Assembly (NCBI RefSeq): GCF_000720475.1
Contig: NZ_JOAP01000095.1
Coordinates: 1 to 9,108 of the forward strand
Origin: Streptomyces aureocirculatus
GTDB taxonomy: Bacteria; Actinomycetota; Actinomycetes; Streptomycetales; Streptomycetaceae
DNA: 9,108 bases
Reading direction: 5' to 3'
Position 1 is the stretch's first letter. Each line of letters starts with the position of its first letter. Below, piece by piece: positions 7,568 to 9,108 of this stretch. A program made the translations under genes and the position numbers. Under the pieces are notes generated by a model. The model did no database searches. It had not been told where the DNA came from and saw only the letters and a program-made list of their open reading frames with translations.

Positions 7568-7796
7568 GTGACCCCTGAGCGGCGCAAGTTGCGCTTCCCC
7601 AACGATGCCACGGTCACGATGATGTTCAACCCGGGCGAGAATACCCTGAGGGCCGTCGCCGACACCGGGACCGTGCGGGCGTGGGACACCACGACAGGTA
7701 AAGCCCGTCGCACCAGCTACATCGGGCCCGTGTCCGGGATGGTGCTCAGCCCGGACAGCCACACTCTGGCCACCGGCGGCAGCCGGTACATCGACA

Positions 7797-7846
7797 CCAA
7801 GTCGGGTAGCCGGGTCATGGCAACGTGACCCGGCTACCCGACCAAG
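7797..7846 (+). other. 5-bp direct repeats CCAAG flanking hairpin copy 1 (target site duplication)
   Basis: CCAAG occurs at 7797-7801 and again at 7842-7846, immediately on both sides of the 40-nt palindrome. Deleting the hairpin and one CCAAG gives ATC GAC ACC AAG ACA GTT CGG CTT TGG, that is I-D-T-K-T-V-R-L-W, a normal WD40 strand. If the last A of the palindrome is counted with the flank, the repeat is ACCAAG (6 bp). Confidence 0.85.
7802..7841 (+). repeat. 40-nt palindromic hairpin repeat, copy 1 (inserted in WD40 pseudogene)
   Basis: Perfect 16-nt arms TCGGGTAGCCGGGTCA (7802-7817) and TGACCCGGCTACCCGA (7826-7841) enclose TGGCAACG. As plus-strand RNA, the inner U-G and G-C can also pair, leaving an 18-bp stem closed by a GCAA (GNRA) tetraloop. 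The minus-strand RNA would have a C-A mismatch and a UUGC loop, so the structure favours one strand. It is identical over all 40 bases and in the same orientation as copy 2. The insertion is bounded by CCAAG direct repeats. It has no coding capacity; in the WD40 frame it reads SGSRVMAT-stop. Whether it moves by a transposase acting in trans is inference. Confidence 0.92.
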
Positions 7847-8230
7847 ACAGTTCGGCTTTGGGAAGCGCCCAGTGGAAAGCTTCGGCGCACCCTGACTGAC
7901 GTCATGGGCTCTGTTCACGCAAGCGCACTCAGCAGCGATGGATGCACCCTGGCCACCGGTGACGACGCAGGAATACTGAGGCTTTGGGATACCGCGACGG
8001 GCAAGACCCGCCGTACCCTCACCAGCCACACCGGGCCCCTGTTACGCAGTGGCGCTCAGCCCGGACGGCCGCACCCAGGCCACCGGCGGTTACGGGACGG
8101 CACAACTGTGGGAAGGCGAACTGGCTACCCCTGCCCAGGCAAATCTGCCGGACCGTACACGGGGGCTTCACCCCGCAGGAACGCTCGCTGTATCCAGACC
8201 TACCGGCCTGCCCTCTATGCCTGCCATGGC

Positions 8231-8819
8231 CTCCCAGCTCGCCGCGCTGCCGACGGATCTGCTGCGCACCCAAGTTCAACAGGTCGACGTCACTGTTCTT
8301 GCACGACTTCGACGACCATTACGAGGACTCGCTGGTTCGCCATGGCCCGGCCTTCTCGGGAGTGTTCCGCAAGGACCACCATCGTGGATGGGGTCCGCTT
8401 GGGGCCGGCTGACGACGCCACCGCAGTGACCGCTGCCCAACGCTGCCCTCAGCATTTCCCTGGATGATCTGCCGAGCTTAGAGCGCCGCTCCCGCGGCCC
8501 CGGAGACATCGCCCTCACTTCTCGAACGGTTGGGGCGCCGGACCGAGTGTGTACGTACGCTCCTGGCCGGAGAGCACCACGCGCGGCAGAAGACGCATGC
8601 TCGCCCCGCGGTGAAGTCAATGATTTCAAGCCCGTTTCCGGACCGGTATCGTCGGAACTGCGCGGTCTCGCAACGCGCAGCGGCGTCCTCGGCTGAGAGA
8701 TCTCTTCTTAGTCGGGTAGCCGGGTCATGGCAACGTGACCCGGCTACCCGACTAAGTCACGGCTCCACGGCTGGTGACCTTGAACCTCGGGGTTTGAATA
8801 CAGGTTCTCACCTTGTCGT
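8231..8819. other. non-coding stretch between the WD40 pseudogene and the minus-strand gene
   Basis: I see no supportable gene here. Open frames on both strands across 8276-8629 and 8530-8823 lack recognisable families, and the latter simply reads through the hairpin repeat. Some sequence after 8220 may be decayed coding DNA: the frame continuing from the WD40 tail reads LFLHDFDDHYEDSLVRHGPAF, which I do not recognise. Hairpin copy 2 is at 8712-8751, preceded by a 10-bp palindrome AGAGATCTCT at 8696-8705. Confidence 0.5.
8712..8751 (+). repeat. 40-nt palindromic hairpin repeat, copy 2
   Basis: Every base matches copy 1, including the asymmetric loop, and the orientation is the same. Here the flanks CTTAG (8707-8711) and CTAAG (8752-8756) are complementary to each other, extending the perfect arms to 21 nt (8707-8756). 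The same flanks also match as direct repeats at 4 of 5 positions, which could be a mutated target duplication of the kind seen at copy 1. It lies 68 bases beyond the stop of the minus-strand gene at 8820, so it could serve as that gene's transcription terminator. No T-tract follows on either strand. Confidence 0.9.
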
Positions 8820-9108
8820 TTAAGGTCGGGCGGGCGTTAGCTCACGTATCAACTCCATGGCTTCATCGAGAAGATGCGTCTCGGTCTCGTTCATTGACGG
8901 GTCGGCCGCCCGTCTCTTCCTGGTTTCCGCAAGGCATCCGGAGTCGGTGTTGCCCAGGGTGATCGCGGGGCCGAGGTGTGTCAGCAGTGAGGCGAGTACT
9001 GCGCGGGCCAGCGCCGCCAGGGCCGTGTTGCCGACAGCGACCTGCGCCAGGATCAGGGCCGACATTGCCCAGTCCAGTCCGGGTGGCCCTTCCTCGGTGT
9101 TGCGCCAG
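8820..9108 (-). CDS. hypothetical protein, C-terminal part (runs off window)
   Basis: The frame is open from the window edge to the TAA at 8822-8820. Near the edge it reads WRNTEEGPPGLDWAM, followed by a hydrophobic, Ala/Leu-rich stretch (SALILAQVAVGNTALAALARAVLASLLTHL) and a charged tail (MNETETHLLDEAMELIREL). The ATG at 9065 would give 81 residues, but it has no convincing ribosome binding site, and the frame upstream of it looks like protein, so I take the gene to begin beyond the window. The hydrophobic part could be a membrane helix or a buried amphipathic helix. I do not recognise the family. Confidence 0.55.
   Translation of the reverse strand, partial: WRNTEEGPPGLDWAMSALILAQVAVGNTALAALARAVLASLLTHLGPAITLGNTDSGCLAETRKRRAADPSMNETETHLLDEAMELIRELTPARP

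Larger units (their letters stand above)
7568..8220 (+). pseudogene. WD40-repeat protein remnant, C-terminal end of an nSTAND-type protein
   Basis: Four WD40 blades can be read. They are GTVRAWDTTTGKARRT, then TVRLWEAPSGKLRRT, then GILRLWDTATGKTRRT, then YGTAQLWEGELATP, separated by the usual (S/A)LSPDGxTLATG strands. The end reads ICRTVHGGFTPQERSLYPDLPACP, the conserved C-terminal tail of actinobacterial nSTAND/WD40 proteins (relatives read ICRxxHRDLTPEER...). The NTPase half is absent. Visible lesions are: (1) a 40-nt hairpin plus 5-bp duplication at 7797-7846, which keeps frame but adds an in-frame TGA at 7826-7828, ending the product at 86 residues; (2) a frameshift near 8038-8048; (3) another near 8135-8145; and (4) no stop at the usual C-terminus, the frame running on to 8412. 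The GTG at 7568, with GAAGAGG just upstream, may be a fortuitous start, because it falls inside the WD40 array. Function is presumed lost. Confidence 0.8.

Noticed and set aside
7017..7571. Open plus-strand frame of 184 codons overlapping the WD40 start by GTGA, including an Ala-Asp repeat
   Set aside because: Third-position GC bias is lost after the first 20 or so codons, no family is recognisable and it opposes the tnpA upstream region. The four-base overlap looks accidental.
8696..8705. AGAGATCTCT palindrome next to hairpin copy 2
   Set aside because: Ten bases is within chance, it is not present beside copy 1, and it does not extend the hairpin.
7802..8751. CRISPR array from the two identical palindromes
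   Set aside because: Only two copies lie 910 nt apart, with no spacer-sized interval, and one has a target duplication.
8760..8820. tRNA-like piece around GGGGTTTGAATACAGG
   Set aside because: It resembles a T-loop only superficially. I could not form the acceptor, D or anticodon stems.
8530..8823. Plus-strand 97-codon open frame across hairpin copy 2
   Set aside because: It reads straight through a repeat element, has no recognisable motif and poor codon bias.

Overview
The window is high-GC DNA with strong G/C third-position bias. Its gene content looks like Streptomyces or a close actinomycete: a PknB-type kinase with an extracytoplasmic sensor region, an nSTAND-type WD40 tail, IS5-like transposases and a Tn554-like TnpABC unit. 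It reads as an accessory, decaying region. One large intact chromosomal gene is followed by truncated genes, insertion-sequence debris and a transposon. Assignment is from sequence reading alone; no database search was run.

Layout. Positions 1-94 hold the 5' end of an IS5-like transposase on the minus strand, with its probable terminal repeat. Positions 95-452 are non-coding. Positions 453-2387 (+) encode a membrane serine/threonine kinase with two copies of a four-cysteine extracytoplasmic module. A long imperfect inverted repeat at 2478-2539 lies between this gene and the converging 2587-3033 (-), the surviving C-terminal part of an NAD-dependent epimerase/dehydratase-like protein. Next to it, 3102-3304 (+) is a frameshifted 3' remnant of an IS5-superfamily transposase. 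From about 3305 to at least 6975 runs a three-gene minus-strand Tn554-type cassette, tnpA-tnpB-tnpC, with overlapping genes and no cargo. Its tnpB carries a 2-nt duplication that moves the catalytic tyrosine out of frame.

After a non-coding stretch with a 6-nt tandem repeat comes a WD40-repeat pseudogene (7568-8220, +). It looks like the C-terminal end of an nSTAND/WD40 protein and has several lesions. One lesion is a 40-nt perfect hairpin, inserted with a 5-bp target duplication. An identical hairpin lies 910 nt away at 8712-8751 in non-coding DNA. The window ends inside an unrecognised minus-strand gene (8820-9108).

How it fits together. The kinase is probably the only intact, independently functioning gene. 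TnpA, TnpB and TnpC would work together as a recombinase complex, but TnpB appears broken here, so the element is probably immobile unless helped in trans. The most unusual feature is the small hairpin repeat. It has 16-bp perfect arms plus two more possible pairs closing a GCAA tetraloop. The two copies are identical, and one shows a clean insertion scar that restores a WD40 blade when removed in silico. This suggests a very small non-autonomous mobile element.
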